From contig NZ_CP091975.1 of assembly GCF_029016285.1 (NCBI RefSeq), forward strand, positions 1,984,001-2,048,000: a stretch of 64,000 bases of DNA, written 5' to 3'. Below, piece by piece: positions 1 to 9,575 of this stretch. The position numbers and the translations under genes are program-made. How positions within the stretch are numbered: position 1 is the stretch's first letter; every line of letters starts with the position of its first letter. Below the pieces are notes generated by a model. The model was not told where the DNA came from. It searched no databases and was given only the letters and a program-made list of their open reading frames with translations. This stretch comes from Vibrio sp. DW001 (GTDB lineage Bacteria; Pseudomonadota; Gammaproteobacteria; Enterobacterales; Vibrionaceae).

Positions 1-379
1 GTTCGCATTTGCCTGTACAAGGGGTAATTATAATTGTACTGTTTCCTATGAACATATCGGTTTAATCATACTCTATGGTTATTTAATTTAAATTTTATAA
101 AGCCAGTTCCTTTTACCACTACACACTCAAATATCAGTACTGCAATATCCATATTTCTGTTCCTTTTGCTAAGGCTGATTTGACGATTTCCTGTCGTCTC
201 CTATTCGATATATCATGCTTGACCTATATGAACTATGCAAACAAATCGTTAGGTGTTTTTTACACGTATCGATTCGAGCAATTACAGAATTAAAACGTTG
301 AACAATTGGTTATCTCTGGCTACTTTTTTACTATAAAAATAATTGAGAATATTTACGCTAAGAGTTTCAGGAAAATTCG
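1..379. other. Intergenic stretch, no gene seen
   Basis: AT-rich sequence at the window edge. I see no open frame with a ribosome binding site, no tRNA-like cloverleaf and no strong hairpin. The neighbouring NUDIX gene ends here on the minus strand, so this is its downstream region plus whatever lies beyond the window edge. Confidence 0.5.
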
Positions 380-778
380 TTACAGTGAAAAATAACGACT
401 GACTCTTTGATATTCTGACAAAGCGAGCTTGTCTGCTTCAATACCAACGGGTGCTAATGACAACTCATACCAGTTAACTTCATCCGCTTCTTGTGGGAAA
501 ATGTCACCCTCCCAACGACTCACTACATAATAATGAATCAACTGTAATTCACTTGTTGGATGGTAAAGCGAACACAGATACTTGTAACAAGTTGGTACTA
601 CTTTTAACTCTTCAATTACTTCACGAATTAACGCTTCGGATTGACTCTCATCTTGTTCAATATGACCACCAGGAATATTAATTAACCCAGCGTCTGTTTC
701 TCTGTATTCACTACGTTTTTCAAGTAATACTTTATTTCCATTAATCAACAAGAAGGATACGCATTCATGCACTTTCAT
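380..778 (-). CDS. NUDIX hydrolase
   Basis: A 132-residue single-domain NUDIX protein. Family members hydrolyse nucleoside diphosphates linked to another moiety in the cytoplasm; the substrate cannot be told from sequence. A NUDIX box is visible: GGHIEQDE, seven residues, then REVIEEL. The usual glycine near the end of the box is a lysine here, while the metal-binding RExxEE core is kept. The start ATG has a good AAGGAA ribosome site 5-6 bases upstream (seen on the minus strand). It stands alone, with long non-coding DNA on both sides. Family assignment is firm, specific function unknown. Confidence 0.88.
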   Translation of the reverse strand: MKVHECVSFLLINGNKVLLEKRSEYRETDAGLINIPGGHIEQDESQSEALIREVIEELKVVPTCYKYLCSLYHPTSELQLIHYYVVSRWEGDIFPQEADEVNWYELSLAPVGIEADKLALSEYQRVSRYFSL

Positions 779-1495
779 CGAGTTTCCTTACGAATAACAT
801 TATTTTTATAGTACACATACGCACCATAAGTTTACGATATAAACTGTTTTATTTTGCATATCATGCATTAGTTTTACTTTGTAGGAAACGAGTATTCTTT
901 ATCTCGAATTCGTGTCTGGGCATTTCAGTGTTAGCGATTATGCAGTTGGTGCTATAGTCATTTGTTAAATAATAATTTATTATCGATTTTCTCCGCTAAT
1001 TCAGTGAAATTCTCTAAATTAAAAGGCACGTAAACTTTTTTTTGTACCGTTAGTCTGAATTACCATGCATTCGATTATCAGTAACTCCCCCATACTTATA
1101 CCTATTATTTCCGAGTATTGGATGGTTTTTTTTGGAAAAGTCGGTTTCTACCTGCTATTGCACTATCCTGCAATACTACTGAAAACAGTCTAGATATCTG
1201 TGCCAATACGAACAACAGGAAGAACACTGAAAAAAGTATTTTTAAATATTGTTTAAAGTACCAAGCGCTCAATTCCACAGTTATCGAATTATGGTATACA
1301 TACAAAGCAACAAAGCAACAAAGCCAACGAGTGTTCCTGTAATAATATAAAAAAAGAGTTTGTTCATTAAAAAACCAAGAGCGTTGCCAGTTTAGTGGAT
1401 ATTTCATTGAATCTTCCATGTCCTGTTGATGCTTAAGCATCTATCCATTCGTTGTTTTCCATAACATCATTAGCTAAAGCCTGAATTCAGAACTT
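779..1495. other. Long intergenic region, no confident gene
   Basis: About 700 bases separate the NUDIX gene from the EAL-domain gene. Two overlapping minus-strand frames exist: a 111-codon frame at 1105-1440 and a 28-codon hydrophobic frame at 1281-1367. Neither has a convincing ribosome binding site, and hydrophobic frames are expected by chance in T-rich DNA. I treat the region as non-coding, possibly holding the promoter of the NUDIX gene near 790-900. Confidence 0.45.
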
Positions 1496-4009
1496 TTATT
1501 CCAGATTGAAAAGACGTAAAGCCTCACTATTTCTCGGTTTTAATTCACATTTGGATAAAAACTGTTTCTCAAATTGGGCTATTGATATTGCTGGAGACCA
1601 GTAATAACCTTGTCCTACACGACCACCTAAGTTTTTGATCATATCGAGTTCATTTGATGTTTCAATACCTTCAATCACAGCTTGAGCACCAAGCGCATCC
1701 GCCATGTTTAATAACGTTTTAACGATCGTTTGGTTAGTCATATTGTTTTGAATGTCCTTAACGAACATCATATCTATCTTCACTTCATCAATGTTTAACT
1801 GACTTAGGTAAGCCATTGACGAGTAACCCGTACCAAAATCATCGATTGAAATTGCAAAACCTAGATTTTTTATGGCACTAATTTTCTGAACCAACTCATG
1901 GGAGTTATCCAGTTCCTGAGACTCTGTTATTTCGAGAGTAATTTGACTGGTGTCTACAAAATATTTCTCGCTTGTAGATTGCAAAAACTCAATGAAATCC
2001 TTTTGCTGTAAATCGAGTACTGAAATATTTATAGACAAATTAATTACTGCCTGCTGTTTTGCTACCCAAGCAAACATTTTTTCAAACGCAATACGTGTCA
2101 AACTATGAATCAAACCACTTTGTTCAGCAATAGGGATAAATACACTCGGAGCCACCATACCGAGAGTGGGATGATACCAGCGCATCAATGCTTCGCCACC
2201 AACCACTTTATTCGTGACAAAGTTGATTTGTGGCTGGATATAAATATCAAATTGTCGATGCGAAATCGCTAATTTTAATTCCTGTAACGTCTTGACGTAA
2301 GCTTCAACTTTCTCAGTCATCTGAGCGTCAAACGGTAACCATTTCAGACCACACTTATGCGCTTCTAGCAATGCCATGTACGCGTTTTGGTGAAGATCTG
2401 AAATATCATCCCCTTCATGGCCCACACTTGCGCTTGCCGCTCTGAGGTTCAAATCTGACAAATATAAACTATCTGCTAACTGATTTTTCCAAATGTTAAG
2501 CAAGGTTTCTACCTGCTTTTCCGTTGTTTCGTCGTCAGTCACAAACACTAAAGTTTGTTGTGGAGGTATGCATATACCAAAATGTTTTTTGTCTAAAACC
2601 AGATCGATCTGCCAAGGCAAATCAGACACCTGACTACCTATTTTTGTCAATAATCCTTTCGTTTCAGAAGCCACTCTTTCTGTACCTAAAGTACTAATCA
2701 GGCGATCGACCCCTTCCAAATGAATTAGAACCAATCTGATACGTTTTATATCGAGTCCACGTTCAATGAATTGACCTTTAAGGGCGTATTGATAAAAATT
2801 TTGATTTGGCATATTCAAGGTTTGATCTATCAAACGATGTTGCCTCTCGCGTTGTTCCTGATATTGCAAGCGCTTCGCAAGACTCACTGATAACAGATAA
2901 AGTTCCGCTAGCGCACCAATCATAAAGCTGTGCATGGTGACGATATTTTGGGGTAGAATATTAATGTAAGTAAGATAACCACTAAACGCGCCTATAAAAG
3001 TACATAGCCACGATAGTAGATAATATGATGCTGGATAATATTTTTTTCTTAGGGCAACAATTGCTGTACCAATGCAAATGTAGGCCACGATAACAATTAG
3101 CGGCAGGTTGAAATACATACGTTGCAGCTCAGTCATTTGATAACCAACTAGCAGCATTACAGGAAACACCCAAATACTCTTTTCGATTAGCCAACCAGTT
3201 TTTGGGCGGAATTTTTTGATATCAAGAAAGTGGTGACCAAACATCAAAGCACACCAAAGTATCATTAGGTGCAATATACCCATATGGTTGCCTAACCAGC
3301 GACAAAAAAAGTCAGGGAAGATTAGGTAACCAAACCCGTGTAACGGTGCAAATTGAAGAAACATACACAGCTGGAAAAGCATATACCAACCATATTGTGA
3401 GCTGTTTCTATTCAGAGAAAAAATAAATCCATTATATAAGGCCAAGGCGAGAAACACGCCAATAGCGCCCCCCCAAAGAAAAAGGGTCTCAAACTCGTAG
3501 TGATTAAATGCCTGCCCGTCCATTAAGCTGAGTGGCATAATGGCTGGACCATCACTCTGTTTTCGAATTAACAACGTTAGGTTGTCATTTGTTGCAATGG
3601 AAAACTCAAAAACAACTCCCTTATAGAACGCTTGTGATTCGGGACGATCATTGATACCTAGTTGCTCAGTTTGTAACAGCACGTCCTTTCTAAATAGGTA
3701 AACATCTAGGTGCTGCAATAAGTGACTTTGAGATACAAGCGCGAGTTTTTTTGGCTGGATAAGATCAGTGGCGGACAGCTCAATTTTATACCAGTAGCTC
3801 TCCGTATTTGGTGACATAGATTGCTGATATAACTCAGCGTTAAACGTGGCAGATTCAAGCATATGCTCAGCACTACTAACATTGGTATCAATGGCGGTAG
3901 CAAGCGGAACCTTCAAATTAAGATCTTTAAAGTGGTCATCAATACTAAGATTTGCTGCTAACAAAGAATGACTCAAAAATAGCAAACAAATCCAAAGCGA
4001 TTTAATCAT
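1496..4009 (-). CDS. 7TM sensor protein with EAL phosphodiesterase domain
   Basis: Membrane-bound c-di-GMP phosphodiesterase of the 7TMR-DISM class. From the chosen ATG it has 837 residues: signal peptide (MIKSLWICLLFLSHSLLA), a periplasmic DISMED2-like beta domain to about residue 165, seven hydrophobic helices to about 385, a degenerate GGDEF-like domain (the motif position reads DKKHFGICIP, so no cyclase activity expected) and a C-terminal EAL domain from about 600. The EAL residues needed for catalysis are present: EALMRW, NISV, EITES, DDFGTGYSS, VKID, EGIE and QGYYWSP. It should therefore hydrolyse c-di-GMP in response to a periplasmic ligand. A longer frame starts at 4063, but the ATG at 4009 gives the signal peptide and has AGAAGG upstream. 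It is transcribed alone. Confidence 0.85.
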   Translation of the reverse strand: MIKSLWICLLFLSHSLLAANLSIDDHFKDLNLKVPLATAIDTNVSSAEHMLESATFNAELYQQSMSPNTESYWYKIELSATDLIQPKKLALVSQSHLLQHLDVYLFRKDVLLQTEQLGINDRPESQAFYKGVVFEFSIATNDNLTLLIRKQSDGPAIMPLSLMDGQAFNHYEFETLFLWGGAIGVFLALALYNGFIFSLNRNSSQYGWYMLFQLCMFLQFAPLHGFGYLIFPDFFCRWLGNHMGILHLMILWCALMFGHHFLDIKKFRPKTGWLIEKSIWVFPVMLLVGYQMTELQRMYFNLPLIVIVAYICIGTAIVALRKKYYPASYYLLSWLCTFIGAFSGYLTYINILPQNIVTMHSFMIGALAELYLLSVSLAKRLQYQEQRERQHRLIDQTLNMPNQNFYQYALKGQFIERGLDIKRIRLVLIHLEGVDRLISTLGTERVASETKGLLTKIGSQVSDLPWQIDLVLDKKHFGICIPPQQTLVFVTDDETTEKQVETLLNIWKNQLADSLYLSDLNLRAASASVGHEGDDISDLHQNAYMALLEAHKCGLKWLPFDAQMTEKVEAYVKTLQELKLAISHRQFDIYIQPQINFVTNKVVGGEALMRWYHPTLGMVAPSVFIPIAEQSGLIHSLTRIAFEKMFAWVAKQQAVINLSINISVLDLQQKDFIEFLQSTSEKYFVDTSQITLEITESQELDNSHELVQKISAIKNLGFAISIDDFGTGYSSMAYLSQLNIDEVKIDMMFVKDIQNNMTNQTIVKTLLNMADALGAQAVIEGIETSNELDMIKNLGGRVGQGYYWSPAISIAQFEKQFLSKCELKPRNSEALRLFNLE

Positions 4010-4397
4010 ATGTTGACCATAACCTTCTTGATCTTCATTACTCAGCAAATCTGCTGCAAACATCGTACTTGTGAAATATTCGTCACTTAATGGGCCAACA
4101 ACATAAACACATTTAGTGCGTGTTTGTTAGGTATTTTACCCCCTTGCCTATATAAAAGCTTATGTCACTACACGCATATTTCAAGCAAAAATAGCACCTA
4201 TAACCAATTGCCTTAAAGATAAGGCCTGATCAGAAAAAAATGCCGTTCGTTCTGGGCGCAAGTTCGACGGTACTCTCGGTCCTTTAAGGTTCGCGTATAA
4301 ATGTGTCGTTATGACGAATTACTAAACAAAAATACTAACATTATCAATGATATCACTCATCAATCCAATGGTTCTACTCAAAAGTACGTAACTGAGT

Positions 4398-4476
4398 AAC
4401 ATTGTATACTGAACGGATGAGGTCTAGCGTCTCGTCGTCTTAGGGATTAAACTCGGCTGTAGACGTATACAATGTT
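4398..4476. promoter_or_regulatory. Paired 12-bp inverted repeats upstream of the PPC gene
   Basis: AACATTGTATAC at 4398-4409 is repeated in perfect inverted form as GTATACAATGTT at 4465-4476. The 55-base spacer puts the two sites about six helical turns apart, ending 39 bases before the ATG at 4516. This looks like a pair of binding sites for a looping or dimeric regulator. The rest of the 4010-4515 interval holds no gene. The regulator is unknown. Confidence 0.4.
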
Positions 4477-4515
4477 CATTGTCATTACAATCTATCTTTC
4501 TAATGGAATCAAATA

Positions 4516-4926
4516 ATGCTCACACCCATCGCGATTAGACTCATTAAAGGCGCTGACTTAAAAAAATCCATTGCTCAGATTGTCACTCAACATAAAATTA
4601 AAGCGGGTAGCATCGCTTCGTGTGTTGGTTGTTTATCTTCCGTTAGTCTTCGTCTCGCGGGTGCGCAAAAAACGTTACAACTCAATGGACCGTTAGAGAT
4701 TGTATCGGTAATGGGAACCTTAACGCCGCTGCATCAACATATTCACCTTTCAGTTTCAGATAACACTGGCCGCGTCATTGGTGGTCATCTATTAGACGGA
4801 AGCATTATCGACACCACAGCAGAGCTTATTGTTCATCACTATCCTACCCTTACCTTCTCTCGTGAGTTTGATAATTCGACCGGGTTTACGGAATTAGTTG
4901 TCAGCGATAAAGAACCTCATTGTTAA
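4516..4926 (+). CDS. PPC (DUF296) domain protein
   Basis: A 136-residue stand-alone PPC/DUF296 protein, the fold also found fused to AT-hooks in plant DNA-binding proteins. Free-standing bacterial versions form trimers and their role is unsettled. Visible family marks are HQHIHLSVSD, with the spaced histidines thought to bind metal, and GGHLLDGSIIDTTAEL near residue 95. There is no DNA-binding extension, so a role as transcription factor is not shown. Upstream is a pair of 12-bp inverted repeats; downstream on the same strand lies the DUF3087 gene with an 87-base gap, so co-transcription is possible but unproven. Confidence 0.82.
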   Translation: MLTPIAIRLIKGADLKKSIAQIVTQHKIKAGSIASCVGCLSSVSLRLAGAQKTLQLNGPLEIVSVMGTLTPLHQHIHLSVSDNTGRVIGGHLLDGSIIDTTAELIVHHYPTLTFSREFDNSTGFTELVVSDKEPHC

Positions 4927-5013
4927 CATCTCTCCTGAATTTCAGGGTAATAAGTAGTCGAAGACTGGAAGCATGAGTTATCATGCCTTACACCTTGCTA
5001 CTATTCTTAACTC

Positions 5014-5529
5014 ATGCAACTAATCAAAATAGATAAATCGACTTATAAAAAGCATCTTAACGTCATTTCAGTGGCTCTAGTTGGTGCACTGGCGTTTCTT
5101 TCCGTTGGTTTTGGGAGCTTGTTGATTGCCATTTTCGACACCCAACAAGTGGCCTCTGAGTCAACTGGAAACTTTCATTTAAACGTTATTGGCGTGATAG
5201 GTGCCGCTATCGTATGCAGCACGGCACTTTTTTATTTGAAAACGACGCCATACTTTATAGAGGTGTATTACGTGTGGCGCTTGAAAGCGTTGCATAATCG
5301 TATATATCGAAAGCTAAAAGAGATCAAGCAACGTGTTCGTGTAAACGACCGCGATGCTATCATTGTTCTTTATTTTTACTATCACAGTTTAAAACAGGTT
5401 TATTTTCTAGATAACAACACGCTTACCCTTCCTGAATTGGACGTGAATATCCGTAATCTACAACAACAGATTGACTCGTTAGGCATGCATGTTGACGTAG
5501 ACGACTTTGATTCCAGTTTCATAAAGTAA
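5014..5529 (+). CDS. DUF3087 membrane protein
   Basis: A 171-residue protein matching, by recognition, the DUF3087 family of marine gammaproteobacteria; its function is unknown. Two transmembrane helices lie near residues 17-40 and 55-75, followed by a long basic, partly coiled cytoplasmic tail rich in charged residues (LKALHNRIYRKLKEIKQRV). The ribosome binding site before the ATG is weak. The gene lies between the PPC and NfsA genes on the same strand. Confidence 0.7.
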   Translation: MQLIKIDKSTYKKHLNVISVALVGALAFLSVGFGSLLIAIFDTQQVASESTGNFHLNVIGVIGAAIVCSTALFYLKTTPYFIEVYYVWRLKALHNRIYRKLKEIKQRVRVNDRDAIIVLYFYYHSLKQVYFLDNNTLTLPELDVNIRNLQQQIDSLGMHVDVDDFDSSFIK

Positions 5530-5662
5530 CGACATGATTATGGTCCACACTCCCACTCACCTTTGAACAGAGAGGACCTGACCGTTTTGGGTTTACCCTA
5601 ATAGCAAATATCGTTATTGTAATTTATCGCCACATCATCACTACAAGGACTGTCTGAGACTT

Positions 5663-6385
5663 ATGAACAGCACGATTGAAACCATATTGGGCCACCGCTC
5701 TATTCGCAAATACACGGAACAACCAATTGATCAACGCCATTTGGACACGATTATTCAAGCTGGACTTGCCGCGTCATCGTCGAGCCTGCTGCAGGTTGTC
5801 TCTATCGTAAAGATAACTGACAAAGGCAAGCGTAAACTCTTGGCTCAATATGCTGGTAATCAAGCTTATGTCGAAAATGCTGCAGAATTCTTAGTGTTTT
5901 GCATCGACTATCAGCGCCATGCGCTAATTAACCCTGAGGTTCAAGCCGACTTTACTGAACTGACTCTCATTGGCGCCGTGGACTCAGGTATCATGGCACA
6001 AAACTGCTTGTTGGCTGCCGAATCATTAGGTTTAGGAGGCGTGTATATCGGCGGCTTACGTAACAACGCTCAACAGGTCGACGAGCTTCTCGGGTTACCC
6101 AAGAATACCGCAATTCTATTTGGATTGTGTTTAGGGCATCCAGACCAAGAACCGGAAGTGAAGCCTCGCCTACCTGCGCATGTAATTATGCACGAAAACC
6201 AATATCAACCACTGAATTTAGATGATATTAAAAACTACGACCATTCTATGCAAAGCTATTATGCCAATCGTTCGAGTAATCAAAAACAAAGCAGTTGGTC
6301 ACAAGAAATAACAAGAAAATTATCCGGCGAATCACGACCTCATATTCTTGCTTATTTAAATAGCAAAGGGCTAACCAAACGATAG
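5663..6385 (+). CDS. nfsA: Oxygen-insensitive NADPH nitroreductase NfsA
   Basis: Cytoplasmic FMN flavoprotein that reduces nitro groups and quinones by two-electron steps with NADPH. The 240-residue length is that of E. coli NfsA. The N terminus ETILGHRSIRKYTEQPI is the classic nitroreductase opening with the FMN-phosphate-binding RSIR, and the middle holds the SLGLGGVYIGG segment of the flavin pocket. The C-terminal third, with the DDIKNYD and SYYANRSSN region, distinguishes NfsA-type from NfsB-type enzymes. AAGGAC lies 13 bases before the ATG, slightly far. It appears to be a single gene. Confidence 0.88.
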   Translation: MNSTIETILGHRSIRKYTEQPIDQRHLDTIIQAGLAASSSSLLQVVSIVKITDKGKRKLLAQYAGNQAYVENAAEFLVFCIDYQRHALINPEVQADFTELTLIGAVDSGIMAQNCLLAAESLGLGGVYIGGLRNNAQQVDELLGLPKNTAILFGLCLGHPDQEPEVKPRLPAHVIMHENQYQPLNLDDIKNYDHSMQSYYANRSSNQKQSSWSQEITRKLSGESRPHILAYLNSKGLTKR

Positions 6386-6460
6386 TAGGGAAACATTGGT
6401 TCCTTATTTACGAAGTTTACGAGAGGTCTAATTAATAATGGATAGCGCTGAGTTACAGCG

Positions 6461-7018
6461 TCACTCCATTTGATGATTTTCTGATTGCAAGCATCGATAC
6501 GATTTGTGTTCTAGCTCCGTTTCAGTTAACCCAAACGTACTCGCTAAACCAATAAGTTCTGTCCTATAACTCTCTAATAAGCCTGCGTCATCTGTCATGA
6601 TTGCGAACTCTGCAAAATCACCTAAACCCTCTAAATGGTCGACGGTTATATGGAATTTATCGACAAAGTAAATGCTGCGTGTCTTACTCAATTTGAGCAC
6701 CACACCATACCCCAACGTGTTAAGCATCGCCCTAGCATTGTTAGCATCAGTAATATTCGTTGCCTGACAACAGTCTTCTTCTGGCCCTTTTACTATCCAT
6801 AACTTAATGCCTGAGGGTTCCATCTCTCGAATACATAGACTTTTGCTTTGAGATCTAAGGTCATACTCGCTCGTGTCAAAATACCAATCTGACTCAACAT
6901 TATCTAAGAGCATAACGTCATGCTCCATAGAATCGAGTACTTTTAAAAACTCAGATTTCGATACTATACGATACTTTAATTCGACTTCAAACTTACCTTT
7001 AAAGTGTTCGTGATTCAT
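6461..7018 (-). CDS. CYTH-domain protein, class IV adenylate cyclase-like
   Basis: A 185-residue CYTH protein. The N-terminal EVELKYR carries the ExExK signature that binds triphosphates and metal in this tunnel-fold family, and the C-terminal LEHKSYRCLQ resembles class IV adenylate cyclases (CyaB of Aeromonas and Yersinia). The family also includes thiamine triphosphatases and inorganic triphosphatases, so activity is uncertain, but the size and C terminus favour the CyaB-like branch. GAGGA precedes the ATG. It is flanked by unrelated genes. If active it would be a second cAMP source beside the usual class I enzyme. Confidence 0.75.
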   Translation of the reverse strand: MNHEHFKGKFEVELKYRIVSKSEFLKVLDSMEHDVMLLDNVESDWYFDTSEYDLRSQSKSLCIREMEPSGIKLWIVKGPEEDCCQATNITDANNARAMLNTLGYGVVLKLSKTRSIYFVDKFHITVDHLEGLGDFAEFAIMTDDAGLLESYRTELIGLASTFGLTETELEHKSYRCLQSENHQME

Positions 7019-7209
7019 AGTTCATTATCCTCAATTATATGATTATCCGGGCGAATCAGTTTTTTGCCATTTATCTAAAGAAACACACTATGTCATTAGA
7101 TCTTACTATTCAATAAGATACCGCACACTTTTATTTATTGAATGAGTCACGTGCATAACCCTTCACAATATCTGCACTCATTTAAATTAATGCGAGTGAT
7201 GGCGCCGCC

Positions 7210-8142
7210 CTACGTTCTCTTTGCCATAAACATATTTAACGTACGTATGCTGAGATATCCAATAAACAAATTCGCACCGATAAACACGGGTATTGCAATG
7301 ATCTCTGCGGCATGCACGCCGGCTAACGCTAGTTTTAAACCACTCACCGTCGCTGCTGCGATGCCAAATGTGTAAGCCCAATACGAAGGAGCGAAAGGTT
7401 GTGCACCAAGCCATTTCCCTAGCCGGATACCAAGCATCAATTGATAGAGACCATATCCCCACAACATCAGAACCCAGTGGTCATTGCTACCGGGATTGAT
7501 AGCAAGCCAAGCCATAGCACATACGACGGGTGGAGCGAATTGGATACCAAGCAACGGACGTTGTTGTGAAGGTAGCTCTTGAGCTTGCCAAAGACGTTGG
7601 ATAATTAACGACTCCAGTGCTAGCCATGAAAACATACCCGCCCCCAAAAACAACCAACCCCAATCGGGATATCCCAGAGCACCGAGTGCGGCAGCACTGG
7701 TAAAGTTTCCTGCAACGGTCGGCAGATACAATGTGGGTACAGAGTCTACTTTGTTGCGACCGCCTTTCCAGAGAGAACCGTTATGCCAGAGCGAAAAAAA
7801 CAGATGTCAAATGATGCCTGCAATACTCAAACCCAAAGCTAAAAGACGTGAATAAGGTAGAACAGCAAGTACGATAAGCAACGTAGAGACACCTACCAAA
7901 GCCGGTGTACCGCCTTGTACAGGATGCCGAAACTCTTGACTGATCAACGCGGGGCTACGTATCGCTTGCGCTATATAGACGATTAACAAAATCAGCCAAA
8001 CCAATGTGGCAACGGCCAGTATGCTTTCGCCAATAATAAAGGGAAATCCCCAAAGAGGATGTGCAATGCGCCAAGCTTGTCCTAAACCGGCAAGCCCAAG
8101 CACGATGCCGAAGTAAGAGGCGGGAAGTGTTGTGTTAGACAT
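7210..8142 (-). pseudogene. TDT-family (TehA-like) transporter broken by an in-frame TGA
   Basis: The TDT family comprises membrane exporters and channels such as TehA, Mae1 and SLAC1. The reading frame is continuous from the ATG at 8142 to the end near 7210 except for a single TGA at 7807-7809. The N-terminal piece ends LSIAGII-stop, and the same frame continues HLFFSLWHNGSLWKGG and then a normal C-terminal half with several hydrophobic helices. Before the histidine a tryptophan fits, so the simplest reading is TGG to TGA. No shift in frame is needed. Combined length would be about 310 residues, normal for the family. A functional two-part product is unlikely, because the second half lacks a ribosome site at its first internal ATG (7731). 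A sequencing error is the alternative. Confidence 0.8.
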
Positions 8143-8356
8143 GATTTTTCTTTTGGATTCGAAAAAAGGAATTACAGCATAAATAGAATTTGAGAGCAAA
8201 AGGATTAACTAAAGTACTAGTCATCGTAAAGGGGATTTATTAAGAATATGGAACCTTCAAATGTCTTTTCTCGACCAAGCTAGATTCATCAAGGGCATTT
8301 TCTATTATTGGGTAACCGACTCACGCTTCTTTACAGTGTTTATTGATGATATCACC

Positions 8357-9109
8357 TCATTTTTGAGGTTTCTTATGCTCTGGGTGAAATCTTCCCTTCG
8401 CGCCCATATCTACAATGGTATATTCACTCGTATTAATTGTTGTCGAATCTCTGCTTTGGCTAAACTTTAAAACCTCTTGCATGAGATCTTCTAGTCTCAG
8501 ATTATATTGAACAAACTCATCTTCAGTAAGCCGAAACTTAGCGGTAATGAAGTAAGCTTCATTTTTATCTGCATCAATCCACTGAATTTTTTGTTTTAGA
8601 CCATCGATTATTTGGTTTTTAAAAAACATCGGAAATCGAGCAGATTCGTCAAAGGAAATATGTTTCGGAACCAAGAGTCTGAACTGTAATCCTGACGTAA
8701 TTTCGATTAAATCAATGTCTTCTAGTCGACGTAAATATAGGTATAGAGACGGTTCGTCTAATCCAAATTTTTCTATTAGTTCATGTGACGATGCGCTTTC
8801 ATACACTATTTCCACAAATATGGTGTACAACTCCGGTCGTTCACAAAATACTTTGTCTTGCTGTGAATTGAAACTTGGAACACTCGCTATGGCCTTTTCA
8901 GCTTCTGAGATAATGGATGACAGTGGCTCTTGAACAAGCAATGACATCTCAGAAATTCGGCCAATAGACATTGGTTGCTGTTGATTGAGTAACCTTTTAA
9001 CACTCACTTCTGATATACCCATATGTTCTGCAACATCTCGATATGATAACCCTACCTTTTTTAGACGCTTTTTGAGCAGCGAACAAATGGTTTCATTTAG
9101 ATTATTCAT
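8357..9109 (-). CDS. XRE-type transcriptional regulator
   Basis: A 250-residue DNA-binding protein. Residues 20-45 (LSYRDVAEHMGISEVSVKRLL) form a clear XRE/Cro helix-turn-helix. The middle (about 100-125) has a second winged-helix-like segment, SSHELIEKFGLDEPSLYLYL, followed by RRLEDIDLIEI, and the rest is a mixed domain I cannot name. GGAG lies 7 bases before the ATG. It is divergent from the small membrane protein at 9227, with about 117 bases between, so it could control that gene or itself. Function is otherwise unknown. Confidence 0.78.
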   Translation of the reverse strand: MNNLNETICSLLKKRLKKVGLSYRDVAEHMGISEVSVKRLLNQQQPMSIGRISEMSLLVQEPLSSIISEAEKAIASVPSFNSQQDKVFCERPELYTIFVEIVYESASSHELIEKFGLDEPSLYLYLRRLEDIDLIEITSGLQFRLLVPKHISFDESARFPMFFKNQIIDGLKQKIQWIDADKNEAYFITAKFRLTEDEFVQYNLRLEDLMQEVLKFSQSRDSTTINTSEYTIVDMGAKGRFHPEHKKPQK

Positions 9110-9226
9110 AACACTCCAAGTACCTTTAGATGGTCACCAAAGTATCATATTTTGATCTATTAATCATACAACTTGTATGGTTATGGTCTTTATAAGACTC
9201 TTATAAAAAATATGGCGGAAGATTTT

Positions 9227-9394
9227 ATGAATAATTATCACGACTACATTCCTGTGCTTCACAGGAGAACATATCAGGAACAAAACAGATTAGAGATAAA
9301 CAGAAGTTTGCAAAGTAATAGAATTATAATACCCAAAAAAGTTATTTATTGGCTCTTAATTTATGCCTTATTTCTCGGCGTTACACTGCTATAG
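9227..9394 (+). CDS. Small C-terminally anchored membrane protein
   Basis: A 55-residue protein starting MNNYHDYIP, with a polar, tyrosine- and arginine-rich N-terminal part and one C-terminal hydrophobic helix (VIYWLLIYALFLGVTLL). GGAAG sits 5 bases before the ATG at 9227, which decides this start over the upstream ATGs of the same frame (9173, 9212). I do not recognise the family. It is divergent from the XRE regulator, a layout seen for regulator/target pairs. Confidence 0.5.
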   Translation: MNNYHDYIPVLHRRTYQEQNRLEINRSLQSNRIIIPKKVIYWLLIYALFLGVTLL

Positions 9395-9575
9395 GTATAA
9401 TAAATATACTCATAGAGTACGTTAATTTTTGTATAATGCCTTAAGCATGGTGTTCCAGAGCATTCAAATTAGCAACCTGAAATAAAGGAAATACCGGCAT
9501 CGGCAAGTCATGTAGCGTCTGACTAAAGCCGACCAGTGTAATGCTCCATCTTTATAGGTCATAGAATTGATATGT

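Noticed and set aside
1105..1440. A 111-codon minus-strand frame with hydrophobic stretches
   Set aside because: No ribosome site, odd composition and overlap with another hydrophobic frame; T-rich DNA gives such frames by chance.
7142..7462. Frames opposite and beside the transporter pseudogene end
   Set aside because: They are shadows of the TDT frame.
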